This document shows positions 63,271 through 64,000 of a stretch of 64,000 bases of DNA, piece by piece; the stretch's first letter is position 1, and each line of letters opens with the position of its first letter. The notes under the pieces were generated by a model. It did not search any database and was not told the origin of the DNA. It worked only from the letters and a program-made list of their open reading frames with translations. Both the position numbers and the translations under genes were made by a program. Source of the DNA: Glaciecola siphonariae (GTDB lineage: Bacteria; Pseudomonadota; Gammaproteobacteria; Enterobacterales; Alteromonadaceae); the NCBI RefSeq assembly GCF_042652645.1, contig NZ_JBHSGU010000005.1, forward strand, positions 248,001 to 312,000, read 5' to 3'.

Positions 63271-63325
63271 GATGAGGGCAGCTACCAATAATTAGCACAA
63301 ATGTACTCCGGTAGATGCTCTCATC
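63271..63325. repeat. Long imperfect inverted repeat between convergent genes
   Basis: GATGAGGGCAGCTACC (63271-63286) pairs with GGTAGATGCTCTCATC (63310-63325) at 14 of 16 positions around a 23-nt loop. It may act as a two-way terminator, although T runs are missing. Confidence 0.5.
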
Positions 63326-63350
63326 GCGTTGAATACATCAGCGCAAGCGC

Positions 63351-64000
63351 TTAGTACATATGCTGGCCGCCGTTAATTGAAAGCGTGGAGCCGGTGATAA
63401 AACCAGCCTCATCGCCTACTAAAAAGGCAACACTGTTGGCGATATCTTCAGGTTTCCCTAAGCGCCCCACCGGAATAGTCTTAATTATTTTGGCCAGTAC
63501 TTCAGCTGGCACCGCTCTTACCATATCGGTATCAACGTAGCCCGGTGCAATAGCGTTCACAGTAATACCCTTGCCTGCGCCCTCAAGCGCCAACGCTTTA
63601 GTAAAGCCATGAATACCCGATTTTGCGGCGGCGTAATTCACTTGCCCGTATTGACCCGCCTGCCCGTTTACCGAACCCACATTGATAATTCGGCCAAACT
63701 CGCGCGAGCGCATGCCTTCAATTACCGCTCTGCAGGTGTTAAAACAGGAGGCTAAATTGGTTTGAATAACCGCGTCCCATTGCTCAAAGCTCATGCGATG
63801 CATGGTCCCGTCGCGGGTGATACCGGCGTTATTTACCAATATATCAACCGGGCCGTAATCGGCTTCAATTTTTGTGATTGCTTCGCTAACAGCATCAAAA
63901 TCAGAGACATCAAATTTTACTGCTGGGATGCCGGTGCGCTGTGTAAACTCTGCAGCTTTAACATCGTTGCCGCCGTAATTTGCTATTACCGTGTACCCCT
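63351..64000 (-). CDS. phaB: Acetoacetyl-CoA reductase, N-terminus outside the window
   Basis: Partial gene; the frame is open to the right edge. It is an NADPH-dependent SDR enzyme that makes (R)-3-hydroxybutyryl-CoA for PhaC. Visible parts are VDILVNNAGITRDGT, the catalytic serine in INVGSVNGQAGQ, the Tyr-x-x-x-Lys in NYAAAKSG, NAIAPGYVDTDMV and the C-terminal SINGGQHMY, all typical of PhaB/PhbB. The Rossmann glycine motif must lie beyond 64000. An internal TTG at 63839 is not the real start. Confidence 0.9.
   Translation of the reverse strand, partial: GYTVIANYGGNDVKAAEFTQRTGIPAVKFDVSDFDAVSEAITKIEADYGPVDILVNNAGITRDGTMHRMSFEQWDAVIQTNLASCFNTCRAVIEGMRSREFGRIINVGSVNGQAGQYGQVNYAAAKSGIHGFTKALALEGAGKGITVNAIAPGYVDTDMVRAVPAEVLAKIIKTIPVGRLGKPEDIANSVAFLVGDEAGFITGSTLSINGGQHMY

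Overview
The window is a gammaproteobacterial chromosome segment, most like a marine Alteromonadales/Alteromonadaceae genome. The basis is gene order and protein style only: aroK-aroB-damX followed further on by rpe-trpS, pabA-HDOD-astCAD, the Alteromonadales-type DUF2970 and DUF2982 proteins, parC-rlmA-yehS, and a class I polyhydroxyalkanoate (PHA) cluster. No rRNA, tRNA, integrase or transposase was recognised.

Layout. 1-10143 holds shikimate genes (aroK, aroB), the division protein damX, a phage-type adenine methyltransferase where dam is expected, a GGDEF-EAL protein, a small membrane-protein pair, a TorF-type porin, rpe and trpS. 10149-16931 holds pabA, an HDOD protein and arginine catabolism (astC, astA, astD) with a DUF1338 enzyme. 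17250-28512 is a defence island: a brnT/brnA toxin-antitoxin pair with a frameshifted toxin, a 43-spacer CRISPR array, and a complete type I-F cas set in unusual order (cas8f-cas5f-cas7f-cas6f-cas1 on the minus strand, cas2-3 divergent on the plus strand). 28784-32618 is yehS, rlmA and parC. 32746-50387 contains two hybrid histidine kinases, a DUF2982 protein, an RND efflux pair, pyrB, hemL, a class III cyclase, a DyP-like protein and a gamma-glutamyltransferase. 50766-56147 has a LacI regulator, the amtB/glnK nitrogen pair and PBP1b. 56296-64000 is the PHA region: DUF6489-like protein, phaC, phaR, two phasins, phaZ, a lytic transglycosylase, and phaB running off the window end.

Main discovery. 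The 128-bp gap between cas5f and cas7f holds two degenerate CRISPR repeats around a 24-nt pseudo-spacer. The first repeat keeps the crRNA 5' handle exactly and keeps the Cas6f hairpin through a compensatory base-pair change; the second keeps the 15-nt hairpin exactly. The first 18 nt of the pseudo-spacer match the divergent cas8f/cas2-3 promoter next to a 5'-CC PAM. The only mismatches in those 18 positions are 6 and 12, the positions that are flipped out of pairing in type I crRNAs. This looks like a built-in crRNA-like autorepressor (CreR type) that would let the I-F Cascade repress both cas transcripts. Cas6f cleavage at the same element would also cut the cas mRNA just ahead of the cas7f ribosome-binding site.

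Other points of note are a perfect boxA antitermination motif and a perfect IHF site in the CRISPR leader, a duplicated repeat-spacer unit, a spacer whose seed is repeat-derived, a DyP-like protein without either distal catalytic residue, a histone-H1-like tail on a phasin, and paired PhaR-type palindromes around the phasin promoter.
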